From NCBI RefSeq assembly GCF_900106975.1, contig NZ_FNNU01000002.1, forward strand, positions 186,001-250,000: 64,000 nucleotides of DNA, written 5' to 3'. This document shows positions 31,599-41,200 of the stretch, piece after piece. A program made the position numbers and the translations under genes. The notes under the pieces were generated by a model. It saw nothing but the letters and a program-made list of their open reading frames with translations, searched no databases and was not told where the DNA came from. The stretch is from Pseudomonas kuykendallii. GTDB lineage: Bacteria > Pseudomonadota > Gammaproteobacteria > Pseudomonadales > Pseudomonadaceae. How positions within the stretch are numbered: the first letter of the stretch is position 1; each line of letters starts with the position of its first letter.

Positions 31599-32663
31599 TC
31601 AGTTGACCTTCGGGTTCAATTCGCCCTTGGCGTAACGCAGGTACATGTCTTCCAGCGAGATCGGCTTGATCTTCGAGGCGTTGCCGGCGGTGCCGAACGC
31701 TTCGTAGCGGGCGATGCAGACGTCACGCATGGCGGAGACGGTTTTCGCCAGGTACTTGCGCGGGTCGAACTCGCTCGGGTTCTTCGCCATGAACTCGCGG
31801 ATCGCGCCGGTGGAAGCCAGGCGCAGGTCGGTGTCGATGTTGATCTTGCGCACGCCGTACTTGATGCCTTCGACGATTTCCTCGACCGGCACGCCGTAGG
31901 TTTCCTTGATGTCGCCACCGTACTCGTTGATGATTTTCAGCCATTCCTGCGGAACGGACGACGAGCCGTGCATCACCAGGTGGGTGTCGGGGATGCGGGC
32001 GTGGATTTCCTTGATCCGCTGGATCGACAGGGTGTCACCGGTCGGCGGCTTGGTGAACTTGTAGGCGCCGTGGCTGGTGCCGATGGCGATGGCCAGGGCG
32101 TCGACCTTGGTCTTGGCGACGAAGTCGGCGGCTTCTTCCGGGTCGGTCAGCAACTGGCTGTGGTCCAGGGTGCCTTCCGCGCCGACGCCGTCTTCCTCGC
32201 CGGCCATGCCGGTTTCCAGGCTGCCCAGGCAACCCAGTTCACCTTCCACCGAGACGCCGCAGGCGTGGGCGAAGGCGACGGTCTGCTGGGTCACGCGGAC
32301 GTTGTATTCGTAGTCGGACGGGGTCTTGCCGTCTTCCTTCAGCGAGCCGTCCATCATCACCGAGCTGAAGCCCAGCTGAATCGAGCGCTGGCAGATGTCC
32401 GGGCTGGTGCCGTGGTCCTGGTGCATGACCACCGGGATGTGCGGGAATTCTTCCACCGCCGCGAGGATCAGGTGGCGCAGGAACGGCGCACCGGCGTATT
32501 TGCGCGCACCGGCCGAAGCCTGGACGATTACCGGGGAGTCGGTCTGGTCCGCGGCTTCCATGATGGCGCGCATCTGCTCGAGGTTGTTGACGTTGAAAGC
32601 TGGAATGCCGTAGCCGAACTCGGCGGCGTGGTCCAGCATCTGGCGCATGCTGATGAGTGCCAT
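31599..32663 (-). CDS. fba: Fructose-1,6-bisphosphate aldolase, class II
   Basis: A 354-aa zinc aldolase splitting or forming fructose-1,6-bisphosphate. Family blocks are [21 protein letters not shown] with zinc His and Asp, [23 protein letters not shown] and [12 protein letters not shown]. It belongs to the Calvin-type class II group found in pseudomonads. It begins ~86 bases after the next lipoprotein gene's stop. It works here with fbp, pgk, epd and tkt in gluconeogenesis and pentose metabolism. Confidence 0.98.
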   Translation of the reverse strand: MALISMRQMLDHAAEFGYGIPAFNVNNLEQMRAIMEAADQTDSPVIVQASAGARKYAGAPFLRHLILAAVEEFPHIPVVMHQDHGTSPDICQRSIQLGFSSVMMDGSLKEDGKTPSDYEYNVRVTQQTVAFAHACGVSVEGELGCLGSLETGMAGEEDGVGAEGTLDHSQLLTDPEEAADFVAKTKVDALAIAIGTSHGAYKFTKPPTGDTLSIQRIKEIHARIPDTHLVMHGSSSVPQEWLKIINEYGGDIKETYGVPVEEIVEGIKYGVRKINIDTDLRLASTGAIREFMAKNPSEFDPRKYLAKTVSAMRDVCIARYEAFGTAGNASKIKPISLEDMYLRYAKGELNPKVN

Positions 32664-32749
32664 GGGGGTTTTCTCTCCCGGTCTGGGGGGTTAAGCGCAA
32701 AGCCTGCCTCAGGGGCGGGCCGGGTTCAAGTTTAAGCAGGTTACAGCGT

Positions 32750-33070
32750 TCAAGGTGCCCGGCAGCCGTGGGCGAGCAATTCGTCGTCGGCTACGCGGTA
32801 GACCAGGCCTTCGGAGCCCTTGTCGTTGAAGGTCAGTACGCCATCGCTGTAGGTGCTGCCGAACGTCGACGGCTCCTTCTTCAGGCGTTGCGGTGAAGCG
32901 TCGGCGCCGAGGCGTATCTCGACGCTGTCCTGCGAGCCGTCGGCGTAGCGCCAGTCCAGGCGGGTGCCGTTGTCACAGCTCCACCGGGTCCAGGGCGTCT
33001 GCGCCGTGGACGGCCAATGCGAACAGCCGGCCAGCAGGCTGGCCAGCGATACCGCGATGAGCGTTCTCAA
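32750..33070 (-). CDS. MliC-like lipoprotein (membrane-bound lysozyme inhibitor type)
   Basis: A 106-aa outer-membrane lipoprotein candidate. The lipobox LLAGC is at residues 12-16; the mature part has WSCDNGTRLDWRYADGS, VTIRL-type strands and a C-terminal LLAHGCRA cysteine, the MliC/COG3895 pattern with one disulfide. The start is most likely a TTG at 33070 with GAGAGGA 5-6 bases upstream, as no ATG or GTG fits the lipobox. MliC proteins inhibit C-type lysozyme in the periplasm; here this is predicted only. Confidence 0.75.
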   Translation of the reverse strand: MRTLIAVSLASLLAGCSHWPSTAQTPWTRWSCDNGTRLDWRYADGSQDSVEIRLGADASPQRLKKEPSTFGSTYSDGVLTFNDKGSEGLVYRVADDELLAHGCRAP

Positions 33071-33081
33071 TCCGTTTCCTC

Positions 33082-33276
33082 TCAGGGGCAATCCTGCTCC
33101 GAGGCATCGCTGCTCAGGGTCGGGTCGCCGCTGCTGGCCACCTCGACACGCTGGTCGTCCCGGCTCGTCGGGCTTTCCGACGGCGGCGGGCTGAACACCT
33201 CGCAGGCACTTGGCGAACCGCCGCCGGCGCAACCGGCGACTCCTAGGCAGCACAGCAGCAACAATGAATAGCGCAT
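33082..33276 (-). CDS. Small hypothetical lipoprotein
   Basis: A 64-aa protein starting MRYSLLLLCCLGVAGCAGGG with a lipobox VAGC at residues 13-16. The mature region is only ~48 residues, rich in Ser, Pro and Asp, with two more cysteines (in SACEVF and the C-terminal QDCP). I do not recognise a family. It is 11 bases upstream of the MliC-like gene, so the two are likely co-expressed. The ribosome site is weak. Confidence 0.65.
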   Translation of the reverse strand: MRYSLLLLCCLGVAGCAGGGSPSACEVFSPPPSESPTSRDDQRVEVASSGDPTLSSDASEQDCP

Positions 33277-33355
33277 GGTCGTCGTCCATTGGTCCGTTCC
33301 AGACCAAGAGACAGCGGGCGGGCCCGGTTGGTTGCCGGGGCTGCTTCGTTGGGCC

Positions 33356-34534
33356 TCACCGGTTGCCGCGCTGCTCCAGAATTTCCACGGCCGGCAGCAC
33401 CTTGCCCTCGACGAATTCGAGGAAGGCGCCGCCGCCGGTGGAGATGTAGGAGATCTTCTCGGCCACGCCGTACTTGTCGATCGCCGCCAGGGTGTCGCCA
33501 CCGCCGGCGATGGAGAAGGCCGGGCTTTCGGCGATCGCCAGGGCCAGCGCCTTGGTGCCTTCGCCGAACTGGTCGAACTCGAAGACGCCGACCGGACCGT
33601 TCCAGAGAATGGTCTTCGACGATTTCAACAGCTCGGCGAACTGCGCCGCGGTCTGCGGGCCGATGTCGAGGATCATGTCGTCATCGGCGACGTCGGCGAT
33701 CGGCTTGACGGTGGCTTCGGCATCTTCGGCGAAGGCCTTGGCGACCACCACGTCCACCGGCAGCGGCACACTGACCTTGGCGGCGATGGCCTTGGCGGTA
33801 TCCACCAGGTCGGCTTCGTAGAGCGACTTGCCGACCTTGTAGCCGGCGGCGGCGAGGAAGGTGTTGGCGATACCGCCGCCGACGATCAACTGGTCGCAGA
33901 GCTGGCTCAGCGAGTTCAGCACGTCGAGTTTGGTCGAGACCTTGGAGCCGGCGACGATGGCCGCCAGCGGGCGCTCGGGGCTCTTCAACGCCTTGCCCAG
34001 GGCTTCGAGTTCGGCGGCCAGCAGCGGGCCGGCGGCGGCGACCTTGGCGAACTTCGCCACGCCGTGGGTCGAGCCCTGGGCGCGGTGCGCGGTGCCGAAG
34101 GCGTCCATCACGAACACGTCGCAGAGCGCGGCGTACTTCTGCGCCAGCTCGTCGGTGTTCTTCTTCTCGCCCTTGTTGAAGCGCACGTTCTCCAGCAGCA
34201 CCAGCTGGCCGGGTTGGACGTCGACGCCGTCGAGATAGTCCTTGATCAGCGGAACCTCGCGGCCCAGCGCCTTGGCCAGGTAGGAAGCGACGGGCGCCAG
34301 GCTGTCTTCTTCGCTGTAGATGCCTTCCTCGGGACGGCCCAGGTGCGAGCAGACCAGCACCGCGGCGCCCTTTTCCAGGGCCAGTTTGAGGGTTGGCAGC
34401 GCCGCGACGATGCGCGCATCGCTCTTCACCACACCTTCTTTCACCGGCACGTTGAGGTCTTCGCGAATCAGTACGCGCTTACCGTGCAGGTCCAGGTCGG
34501 TCATCTTCGCTATGTTCATGAAGGGCGTGGTCAT
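33356..34534 (-). CDS. pgk: Phosphoglycerate kinase
   Basis: A 392-aa enzyme transferring phosphate between 1,3-bisphosphoglycerate and ADP. It shows [43 protein letters not shown], the nucleotide site [13 protein letters not shown] and the C-terminal [13 protein letters not shown]. The start at 34534 has AAGGA 8 bases upstream, adding 5 residues over the internal ATG. It follows epd closely, as usual in proteobacteria. Confidence 0.98.
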   Translation of the reverse strand: MTTPFMNIAKMTDLDLHGKRVLIREDLNVPVKEGVVKSDARIVAALPTLKLALEKGAAVLVCSHLGRPEEGIYSEEDSLAPVASYLAKALGREVPLIKDYLDGVDVQPGQLVLLENVRFNKGEKKNTDELAQKYAALCDVFVMDAFGTAHRAQGSTHGVAKFAKVAAAGPLLAAELEALGKALKSPERPLAAIVAGSKVSTKLDVLNSLSQLCDQLIVGGGIANTFLAAAGYKVGKSLYEADLVDTAKAIAAKVSVPLPVDVVVAKAFAEDAEATVKPIADVADDDMILDIGPQTAAQFAELLKSSKTILWNGPVGVFEFDQFGEGTKALALAIAESPAFSIAGGGDTLAAIDKYGVAEKISYISTGGGAFLEFVEGKVLPAVEILEQRGNR

Positions 34535-34558
34535 GGAGTCGGTCCTTGAATGAGCGGT

Positions 34559-35602
34559 TCAGTGAGGGTGGGCAGTACGCAGGAAATGTTCCGCCACATC
34601 GAGCATGCGATTGGCGAAGCCCCATTCGTTGTCGAACCAGGCCAGCAAGTTCACCAGCCGGGGGCCGGAAACGCGGGTCAGGCTGCCATCGACGATGGCC
34701 GAATGAGGGTCGTGGTTGAAGTCGCAGCTGGCGTGCGGCAGTTCGGTGTAGGCCAGCAGGCCTTGCAACGGGCCGCTTTCCGAGGCACCACGGAGAATCC
34801 GGTTGATCTCCTGCGTGGAGGTGTCGCGAGCGGTCTGCAGGGTGATGTCGAGGCACGACACGTTGACCGTCGGCACGCGGATCGCCTTGGCCTGGATGCG
34901 CCCGGACAGCTCTGGCAGCAGCCGCTCGATACCGCGGGCGAGGCCGGTGGACACCGGAATCACCGACTGGAAGGCCGAGCGCGTGCGGCGCAGGTCCTCG
35001 TGGTGATAGGCGTCGATTACCGGCTGGTCATTCATCGCGGAGTGGATCGTGGTGATGGAAACGTATTCAAGACCTACGGCATCGTTCAAAAGTTTCAGCA
35101 ACGGCACGCTGCAGTTGGTGGTGCAGGAAGCGTTGGAGACCAGCTTCTCGCCGCCACTCAGGCACGCCTGATTGATGCCGAAGACCACGGTGGCGTCGAT
35201 GTCGGCCTCGCTGGCCATCGGTTGCGACAGCAGCACGCGCGGCGCGCCGGCATCGATGAAGCGCTGCGCCTCGCGGCGCGTGTTGTAGGCGCCCGAGCAT
35301 TCCAGCACCAAGTCCACCTCCAGCGCGCGCCAGTCGATGGCTTCCGGCGTGCGCTCGCGCAGCACCTTCACGCAGTCGCCATTGATGTGCAGGCAGTCAC
35401 CGTCGACGCTCACCGCGCCGGGGAAGCGGCCGTGGGTGGAGTCGAAGCGGGTCAGGTACTCGATGCTCGCCTGATCGGCGAGGTCGTTCAGCGCGACGAT
35501 GTCGAAATTCGTCTCGTCGTGGCGCTCGTGCAGCGCCCGCAGCACGCAGCGGCCGATACGGCCATAGCCGTTGAGGGCGACTTTGTAGGAAGGCTTGGAC
35601 AT
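34559..35602 (-). CDS. epd: D-erythrose-4-phosphate dehydrogenase
   Basis: A 347-aa GAPDH-family enzyme giving 4-phosphoerythronate for pyridoxal phosphate synthesis. The NAD motif NGYGRIGRCVLRAL, the nucleophile in SNASCTTNC, the ITTIHSAMNDQ and WFDNEWGFA blocks are present. The position between tkt, which makes erythrose-4-phosphate, and pgk, plus ECSGAYNTRREAQ in place of the usual GAPDH sequence, favour Epd over GapA. The start at 35602 begins the dinucleotide fold. Confidence 0.93.
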   Translation of the reverse strand: MSKPSYKVALNGYGRIGRCVLRALHERHDETNFDIVALNDLADQASIEYLTRFDSTHGRFPGAVSVDGDCLHINGDCVKVLRERTPEAIDWRALEVDLVLECSGAYNTRREAQRFIDAGAPRVLLSQPMASEADIDATVVFGINQACLSGGEKLVSNASCTTNCSVPLLKLLNDAVGLEYVSITTIHSAMNDQPVIDAYHHEDLRRTRSAFQSVIPVSTGLARGIERLLPELSGRIQAKAIRVPTVNVSCLDITLQTARDTSTQEINRILRGASESGPLQGLLAYTELPHASCDFNHDPHSAIVDGSLTRVSGPRLVNLLAWFDNEWGFANRMLDVAEHFLRTAHPH

Positions 35603-35663
35603 GGCGATCTCGGTGGGGAAACGAGCGTGGGACGGGCCAGCCGTGCAGCCCATCGGTACGCGC

Positions 35664-35800
35664 GATGGGCGTCGCGGCGCTCGACCCATCCTACACAGGC
35701 AGGACCCGTAGGGTGGATCGCGTTTCATCGATCCACCGAGCGGTGCAGCGGCGGATGAAAAGAGCGTCGGCTACGCCCCGATCCGCCCTGCGGCGTCGTT
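35664..35800. repeat. Cluster of GTAGGGTGGAT-type intergenic repeats between epd and tkt
   Basis: GATGGGC...GACCCATCCTAC (35664-35694) and GTAGGGTGGATCG...CGATCCACC (35708-35737; 9-bp stem 35712-35720/35729-35737) stand in opposite directions. A third degenerate unit with GGCGGAT and ATCCGCC follows to ~35796. No gene is present in the gap. The family is shared with 11563-11630 and 31464-31485. Confidence 0.65.
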
Positions 35801-35806
35801 CCGGCT

Positions 35807-37804
35807 TTAGTCTTCCAGCAGCTCTTCGGCGGTCGCCAGGACGTTCTCGACGGTGAAACCGAAGTGCTCGAACAGCGCGCCGGCCGGGGCCGATTCGCCG
35901 TAGCCGGTCATGCCGATCACGCGGCCCTCGAGGCCGACGTACTTGTACCAGTAATCGGCGTGGGCGGCCTCGATGGCGATCCGCGCACCGACTTCCAGCG
36001 GCAGCACCGCCTGCTTGTAGCTGGCGTCTTGCTGGTCGAAGACGTTGGTCGACGGCATCGACACCACGCGCACCCGGCGACCCTGCTCGGTGAGCCTGTC
36101 GTAGGCGGCCATGGCCAGGCCGACTTCCGAGCCGGTGGCGATGAGGATCAGTTCCGGCTCGCCGACGCAGCCCTTGAGCACATAGCCGCCACGGCTGATG
36201 GCCGCCTCGGTTTCGTGGTCGCGCAGGTTATGCGGCAGGTTCTGGCGCGAGAAGATCAGCGAGCTCGGGCCGTCCTTGCGCTCGATGGCGTGCTTCCAGG
36301 CCACCGCGGCTTCCACCGCATCGGCCGGACGCCAGGTGTCCAGGTTCGGCGTGGTGCGCAGGCTGGTCAGTTGCTCGACCGGCTGGTGGGTCGGGCCGTC
36401 TTCGCCCAGGCCGATGGAGTCGTGGGTGAACACGAAGAGCACGCGCTGCTTCATCAGTGCGGCCATGCGCACGGCGTTGCGTGCGTATTCCATGAACATC
36501 AGGAAGGTCGCGCCGTAAGGGATCAGGCCGCCGTGGAGGGCGATGCCGTTCATGATCGCGCTCATGCCGAATTCGCGGACGCCGTAGTACATGTAGTTGC
36601 CCGAGGCGTCTTCCTGAACCACCGGCTTGCAGCCTTTCCACAGGGTCAGGTTGGAGCCGGCGAGGTCGGCGGAGCCGCCGAGCAGCTCCGGCAGCAGCGG
36701 GCCGAACGCGTTCAGGCAGTTCTGGCTGGCCTTGCGGCTGGCGATGGTCTCGCCTTTGTCGGCGACCGCGCGGATGAACTCGGAGGCTTTTTCCGAGAAG
36801 TCCGCCGGCAGCTCGCCGGCCATGCGCCGGACGAATTCGTTGGCGAGTTCCGGGTAGGCGGCGGAGTAGGCGGCGAAACGCTGGTTCCAGTCGGCTTCGG
36901 CGGCGACGCCGGCTTCCTTGGCATTCCACTCGGCGTAGATGTCGGCAGGAATTTCGAAGGGGGCGTGGTTCCAGCCCAGCGCGGCGCGGGTCAGGGCGAT
37001 TTCGTCGACGCCGAGGGCGGCGCCGTGGCTTTCTTCCTTGCCCTGCTTGTTCGGCGAGCCGAAGCCGATGATGGTCTTGCAGCAGATCAGCGTCGGCTGC
37101 GCGCTCTTGCGCGCGGTGTCGATGGCCATCTTGATTTCGTCGGCGTCATGCCCGTCGACGTTGCGGATCACCTGCCAGCCGTAGGCCTCGAAGCGCGCCG
37201 GGGTGTCGTCGGTGAACCAGCCATGGACTTCGCCGTCGATGGAGATGCCGTTGTCGTCGTAGAAGGCGATCAGCTTGCCCAGGCCGAGGGTGCCGGCCAG
37301 CGAGCAGGCTTCGTGGCTGATGCCTTCCATCATGCAGCCGTCGCCGAGGAACACGTAGGTGTTGTGGTCGACGATGCTGTGGCCGTCACGGTTGAACTGG
37401 GCCGCCATGATCTTCTCCGCCAGGGCGAAGCCGACGGCGTTGGCGATGCCCTGGCCGAGCGGGCCGGTGGTGGTCTCGACGCCCGGCGCGTAGCCGAACT
37501 CCGGGTGGCCCGGCGTCTTGCTGTGCAGCTGGCGGAAGTTCTTCAGGTCGTCGATGGACAGGTCGTAGCCGGTCAGGTGCAGCAGCGAGTAGATCAGCAT
37601 CGAACCGTGGCCGTTGGACAGCACGAAACGGTCGCGGTCGGCCCAGTGCGGGTTGCTCGGGTTGTGCTTGAGATAGTCGCCCCAGAGCACTTCGGCAATG
37701 TCCGCCATGCCCATGGGGGCACCGGGGTGGCCGCTGTTGGCTTTCTGCACGGCATCCATGCTCAGGGCACGAATGGCATTGGCACGCTCACGACGGCTGG
37801 GCAT
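35807..37804 (-). CDS. tkt: Transketolase
   Basis: A 665-aa thiamine diphosphate enzyme of the pentose phosphate pathway. The TPP motif starts [13 protein letters not shown], with the N-terminal [10 protein letters not shown] and GNGHGSML, the C-terminal [13 protein letters not shown], and [15 protein letters not shown] blocks also present. It is the first gene of the tkt-epd-pgk-(lipoproteins)-fba series, though the repeat cluster lies between it and epd. It supplies erythrose-4-phosphate used by Epd. Confidence 0.98.
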   Translation of the reverse strand: MPSRRERANAIRALSMDAVQKANSGHPGAPMGMADIAEVLWGDYLKHNPSNPHWADRDRFVLSNGHGSMLIYSLLHLTGYDLSIDDLKNFRQLHSKTPGHPEFGYAPGVETTTGPLGQGIANAVGFALAEKIMAAQFNRDGHSIVDHNTYVFLGDGCMMEGISHEACSLAGTLGLGKLIAFYDDNGISIDGEVHGWFTDDTPARFEAYGWQVIRNVDGHDADEIKMAIDTARKSAQPTLICCKTIIGFGSPNKQGKEESHGAALGVDEIALTRAALGWNHAPFEIPADIYAEWNAKEAGVAAEADWNQRFAAYSAAYPELANEFVRRMAGELPADFSEKASEFIRAVADKGETIASRKASQNCLNAFGPLLPELLGGSADLAGSNLTLWKGCKPVVQEDASGNYMYYGVREFGMSAIMNGIALHGGLIPYGATFLMFMEYARNAVRMAALMKQRVLFVFTHDSIGLGEDGPTHQPVEQLTSLRTTPNLDTWRPADAVEAAVAWKHAIERKDGPSSLIFSRQNLPHNLRDHETEAAISRGGYVLKGCVGEPELILIATGSEVGLAMAAYDRLTEQGRRVRVVSMPSTNVFDQQDASYKQAVLPLEVGARIAIEAAHADYWYKYVGLEGRVIGMTGYGESAPAGALFEHFGFTVENVLATAEELLED

Positions 37805-38009
37805 CGCTGATCTCCTGCGGGTCTTGTAAAAGACGGCTGACGAAAAAGGGGCGGCTATTTTCGCTTAGCGGGAGGTGATCGGGCAATGACGGAAGCGCGG
37901 ACGGTCGACCGCCCATTCTCCACGCGCCCTCATCTACCCTTCGCGCTCGTCCAGAAGCTTGCCCGTGTCCTGCCGAGGCAGCGCCGTATGGCCGGGCGTG
38001 CGCGGTGCG

Positions 38010-39128
38010 TCAGGCGGCTCTGCGCAGGCAAGGCGCGCTGAACAGCTCGCCGTGCCAGATGCCGCGAAGCGTGCGCTGCATCACCAGCGTCCACACGGCG
38101 ATCAATTGCAGCGCCGTGGCGGCGCCGATCACCCCGAACAGTGACAGCGCGGTCAGCCGGTAAAGCTCGAACGTGGCGAGGCCGAATACTCCGAGCGGGA
38201 AGGTGAAGCCCCACCAGCCGAGGTTGAAGGCCATGCGGTCGCGCAGGTAATGGCGGGTGAACAGCGTCGCCGCGACCAGCCACCAGAGCGCCGCGCCCCA
38301 CAGCGCCAGGCCGCCGATCAGGCCGATGTCGCGGGCCAGCTCGGCGGCGCCCTGCAGGGGCGTGCCGGCGAACGCCAGCGGGGCATCGCGGCCCATGCTC
38401 AGCAGGCCCAGGCAACCGGTGGACAGCGGCCCGAGCGGCAGCCAGCTGGTGGCGGCGAAATCGGTGTCCGGCAGTTTGTGCAGCGCCAGGCGCAGCAGCA
38501 CCAGGGTGATCAGCGAGAACGCCAGGCTCAGCGACATGCCCCACATCAGGTAGCCCACCGCGAGCATCTGCCGGGCGGCTTCCGCCGACAGGTGCGGCAC
38601 CAGCACGCCGGCTGCGCTGGCGGCCACCTCGGGTGCGACGATCGGCAGCAGCCAGACGCCGGTCAGCTTCTCCAGCGCGTGGTCCTGGCGGGTGAACATC
38701 AGGTACGGCACCAGCATCGCGGTGCCCATCGCCAGCAGCGCATCGACCCACCACAGCGCCTGCGCCAGCGGATAGACGCCGTTGCCCAGGTGCCGCGCGC
38801 CGAACAGCGTCATGCCGCTGATCAGCGTCGCCAGGCCCATCGGGATCGCCCCGAGGTACATCGACTGCACCGGGTGCGTGAGCATCGGCATGAAGGTGTC
38901 GCGGAACAGCAGGCAGCGGGCGACGAACAACAGGCTGAAGGTAACGAACAGCAGCGCATTGATCAGCCAGAGGGCAAAGGCCAGGTCGTCGCGCCCGGCG
39001 AAGGCCCATGGCAGGTTGGCGATGACCAGTGCCAGCACGCCGGTGCCCATGGTCATGGCGAACCAGTTGGGCGTGAAGTGGCGGACGAAGGCCCAGGGTT
39101 CGGGCAGGCGGGTGAAGGGGCGAGGCAT
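38010..39128 (-). CDS. TDT family (TehA/SSU1-like) membrane transporter
   Basis: A 372-aa protein with about ten transmembrane helices. The N-terminus has HFTPNWFAMTMGTGVLALV, the family block of SLAC1/TehA/SSU1 channels and sulfite or dicarboxylate transporters; later blocks are GAIPMGLATLI and NLGWWGFTFPLGVF. It probably exports a small anion such as sulfite. The start at 39128 has GGAG 9 bases upstream. It is divergent from a LysR gene, a common arrangement for this family, and is probably controlled by it. Confidence 0.88.
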   Translation of the reverse strand: MPRPFTRLPEPWAFVRHFTPNWFAMTMGTGVLALVIANLPWAFAGRDDLAFALWLINALLFVTFSLLFVARCLLFRDTFMPMLTHPVQSMYLGAIPMGLATLISGMTLFGARHLGNGVYPLAQALWWVDALLAMGTAMLVPYLMFTRQDHALEKLTGVWLLPIVAPEVAASAAGVLVPHLSAEAARQMLAVGYLMWGMSLSLAFSLITLVLLRLALHKLPDTDFAATSWLPLGPLSTGCLGLLSMGRDAPLAFAGTPLQGAAELARDIGLIGGLALWGAALWWLVAATLFTRHYLRDRMAFNLGWWGFTFPLGVFGLATFELYRLTALSLFGVIGAATALQLIAVWTLVMQRTLRGIWHGELFSAPCLRRAA

Positions 39129-39180
39129 TGCGGCGGCTCCGAGCGGCTGGGTCAGCAAAGGTCGCCAGCCTATAAATCGG

Positions 39181-39220
39181 CATGCCATATTAAAAATACA
39201 TATTCAGCATTCATGGCATG
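39181..39220. promoter_or_regulatory. Candidate LysR operator in the TDT-LysR intergenic region
   Basis: CATGCCAT (39181-39188) and ATGGCATG (39213-39220) form a perfect 8-bp inverted repeat around an AT-rich stretch. The 102-base gap between the divergent starts otherwise holds the promoters. LysR proteins usually bind such sites to control themselves and the divergent gene. Confidence 0.5.
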
Positions 39221-39230
39221 CTTAATCCGT

Positions 39231-40109
39231 ATGAATCTCCACCATCTCCGTGTGTTCCTTGCCGTGGCCGAAGCCGGCAGCATCAGCGCCGGTGCCGCCA
39301 GGCTGTTCATCAGCCAGCCGGCGGTGACCCGCGAAATCCGCGAGCTGGAAGCCAGCATCGGCCTGAGCCTGTTCGACCGGCAGCCGCGCGGCGTGAGCCT
39401 CACCGAAGGCGGCGAGCGCCTGCGCCAGTACGCCCAGCGCATCTTCTCCCTGGAACAGGCGGCCGAGCGTGACCTGCGCGATTTCGCCAGCCTGGCGACC
39501 GGCGAATTGCGCCTGGGCGCGAGTGCCACCCTGGGCACCTACCTGCTGCCGACGCTGATCAACCGGTTTCGGGCCTGCTACCCGGAGGTCTTCGTCGAGC
39601 TGCTGGTGAGCAATACCCAGGTGGTCACCGATCAGCTGGACGACGCCAGCATCAGCCTGGGCTTCGTCGAGGGCCCGTTCGCCCAGGCGGACTACGCGCA
39701 CCGCCTGCTCGCCCGCGACGCGCTGCTGCCGGTGGTCGGGCCGAGCCATCCGCTGGCGCGGCGCAGCGGGCTGCTGGCGGGCGAACTCGACGGCCACGCG
39801 CTGTACATGCGCGAGCCCGGTTCCGGGGCCCGGGCGAGCATCGAGCAGGCGTACGCCGAGCATGGCCTGGCGCTGCGCGCGCGGATGTCCATCGGCAGCA
39901 CCGAGGCGCTCAAGCACCTGATTTCCGGCGGGGTGGGCATCGCCTGGCTGTCCGAGCGGGTGGTGGACAGCGAGCTGGCCAGCGGTCAGTTGGTGCGCCT
40001 GGATGTGCGCGATCTGCACATCGTCCGCGACCTCCACGTGCTCTGGCGCAAGGCCGACAGCCTGAGCCCGGCACCAGCGGCGTTCCTCCAGCTGGCCGAA
40101 GCGGGTTGA
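39231..40109 (+). CDS. LysR family transcriptional regulator
   Basis: A 292-aa regulator. The winged HTH (MNLHHLRVFLAVAEAGSIS, ARLFISQPAVTREIRELE) occupies residues 1-60 and the effector domain ~88-290 (ELRLGASATLGTYLLP, SGGVGIAWLSE). It resembles CysL/CbbR-type members. ATG 39231 was chosen because it gives the classic start; an ATG at 39213 is within the palindrome. It likely regulates the TDT transporter. The inducer is unknown. Confidence 0.92.
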   Translation: MNLHHLRVFLAVAEAGSISAGAARLFISQPAVTREIRELEASIGLSLFDRQPRGVSLTEGGERLRQYAQRIFSLEQAAERDLRDFASLATGELRLGASATLGTYLLPTLINRFRACYPEVFVELLVSNTQVVTDQLDDASISLGFVEGPFAQADYAHRLLARDALLPVVGPSHPLARRSGLLAGELDGHALYMREPGSGARASIEQAYAEHGLALRARMSIGSTEALKHLISGGVGIAWLSERVVDSELASGQLVRLDVRDLHIVRDLHVLWRKADSLSPAPAAFLQLAEAG

Positions 40110-40120
40110 CGTGCGGCAGG

Positions 40121-40144
40121 CAATATCAAAACTTTTTGATATTG
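40121..40144. promoter_or_regulatory. Operator-like perfect inverted repeat upstream of the ArsR-methyltransferase and metK
   Basis: CAATATCAAAA (40121-40131) and TTTTGATATTG (40134-40144) form an 11-bp perfect palindrome with a 2-base centre. It ends four bases before a -35-like TTGCCC. ArsR-type regulators bind such AT-rich palindromes, and the next gene is an ArsR-type regulator. Confidence 0.7.
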
Positions 40145-40147
40145 CCG

Positions 40148-40176
40148 TTGCCCGATGTAAGTCCCCCGACTAGACT
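40148..40176 (+). promoter_or_regulatory. Predicted sigma-70 promoter, nearly leaderless transcript
   Basis: TTGCCC (40148-40153), a 17-base spacer and TAGACT (40171-40176) place the start point about three bases before the ATG at 40186. No ribosome site is seen, so the message may be close to leaderless. Confidence 0.45.
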
Positions 40177-40185
40177 TCGGTCCCT

Positions 40186-41190
40186 ATGAACAACCTGCGC
40201 ATGCCGCACCTGCGGTTCGAACCGAGCGACGAGCTGGCTGCCCTGTGCAAGGCCGGCGGCGATCCGCTGCGGCTGAACGTGCTGCGCGCCCTGGCCAACG
40301 ACTCCTTCGGCGTGCTCGAACTGGCGCAGATCTTCGCCATCGGCCAGTCCGGCATCAGCCATCACCTCAAGGTGCTGGCCCAGGCGCGGCTGGTGGCGAC
40401 CCGGCGCGAGGGCAATGCGATCTTCTACCGGCGCGCGCTGCCGCAGGCCGACAGTTTCGGCGGGCGCCTGCACGCAGCGCTGCTCGAAGAGGCCGATCAA
40501 CTGCAGCTGCCGGAAGACTGCCTGGCGCGGATCGCCGCGGTGCACGCGCAGCGCGCGGCGGCCAGTCGCGATTTCTTCGCCCGCATGGCGGACACCTTCC
40601 AGGCCCAGCAGGACCTGATCGCCGGGTTGCCGCAGTACCGCGAAAGCGTGCTGGCGCTGCTCGACGCGCTGAGCTTTCCGGCGCAGGCCACGGCCATCGA
40701 GGTCGGCCCCGGTGACGGCGGTTTCCTGCCGGAGCTGGCGCGCCGCTTCAGCCGCGTCACCGCGCTGGACAACAGCCCGGCGATGCTCGAGCTGGCTCGC
40801 GGACGCTGCGCGCGCGAGGGCCTCGACAACGTCGAACTGCTCCTCGCCGACGCGCTGGCCGAGCCGCAGCCGGCGGCTGATTGCGTCGTGCTGAACCTCG
40901 TACTGCATCACCTGGCGGCGCCGGCGGATGCACTGAAACACCTGGCGGGGCTGGTGAAGGCGGGCGGCAGCCTGCTTATCACCGAGCTGTGCAGCCACGA
41001 CCAGAGCTGGGCCAGGACGGCCTGCGGCGATCTCTGGCTGGGTTTCGAGCAGGACGACCTGGCCCGCTGGGCCGATGCCGCGGGGCTCGCCAGCGGCGAG
41101 AGTCTCTACATTGGCCTGAGAAACGGCTTCCAGATCCAGGTTCGGCACTTCGCCAAGCCCGATCACCCCACATCAACCGGTAAAGAATAG
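40186..41190 (+). CDS. ArsR-family regulator fused to a SAM methyltransferase domain (SahR-like)
   Basis: A 334-aa protein. Residues ~10-95 form a winged HTH ([39 protein letters not shown]). Residues ~165-310 form a class I methyltransferase fold with the SAM loop [16 protein letters not shown] and [11 protein letters not shown]. This is the SahR type, known to sense S-adenosylhomocysteine and control methionine-cycle genes. It is 10 bases before metK and behind a palindrome, so autoregulation and control of metK are likely. No ribosome site precedes ATG 40186. Confidence 0.88.
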   Translation: MNNLRMPHLRFEPSDELAALCKAGGDPLRLNVLRALANDSFGVLELAQIFAIGQSGISHHLKVLAQARLVATRREGNAIFYRRALPQADSFGGRLHAALLEEADQLQLPEDCLARIAAVHAQRAAASRDFFARMADTFQAQQDLIAGLPQYRESVLALLDALSFPAQATAIEVGPGDGGFLPELARRFSRVTALDNSPAMLELARGRCAREGLDNVELLLADALAEPQPAADCVVLNLVLHHLAAPADALKHLAGLVKAGGSLLITELCSHDQSWARTACGDLWLGFEQDDLARWADAAGLASGESLYIGLRNGFQIQVRHFAKPDHPTSTGKE

Positions 41191-41200
41191 GAACCGATCG

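Noticed and set aside
41191-41200. SAM riboswitch ahead of metK
   Set aside because: Only 10 bases separate metK from the preceding gene, and the region upstream of 40186 has a protein-type palindrome and almost no leader, leaving no room for a riboswitch.
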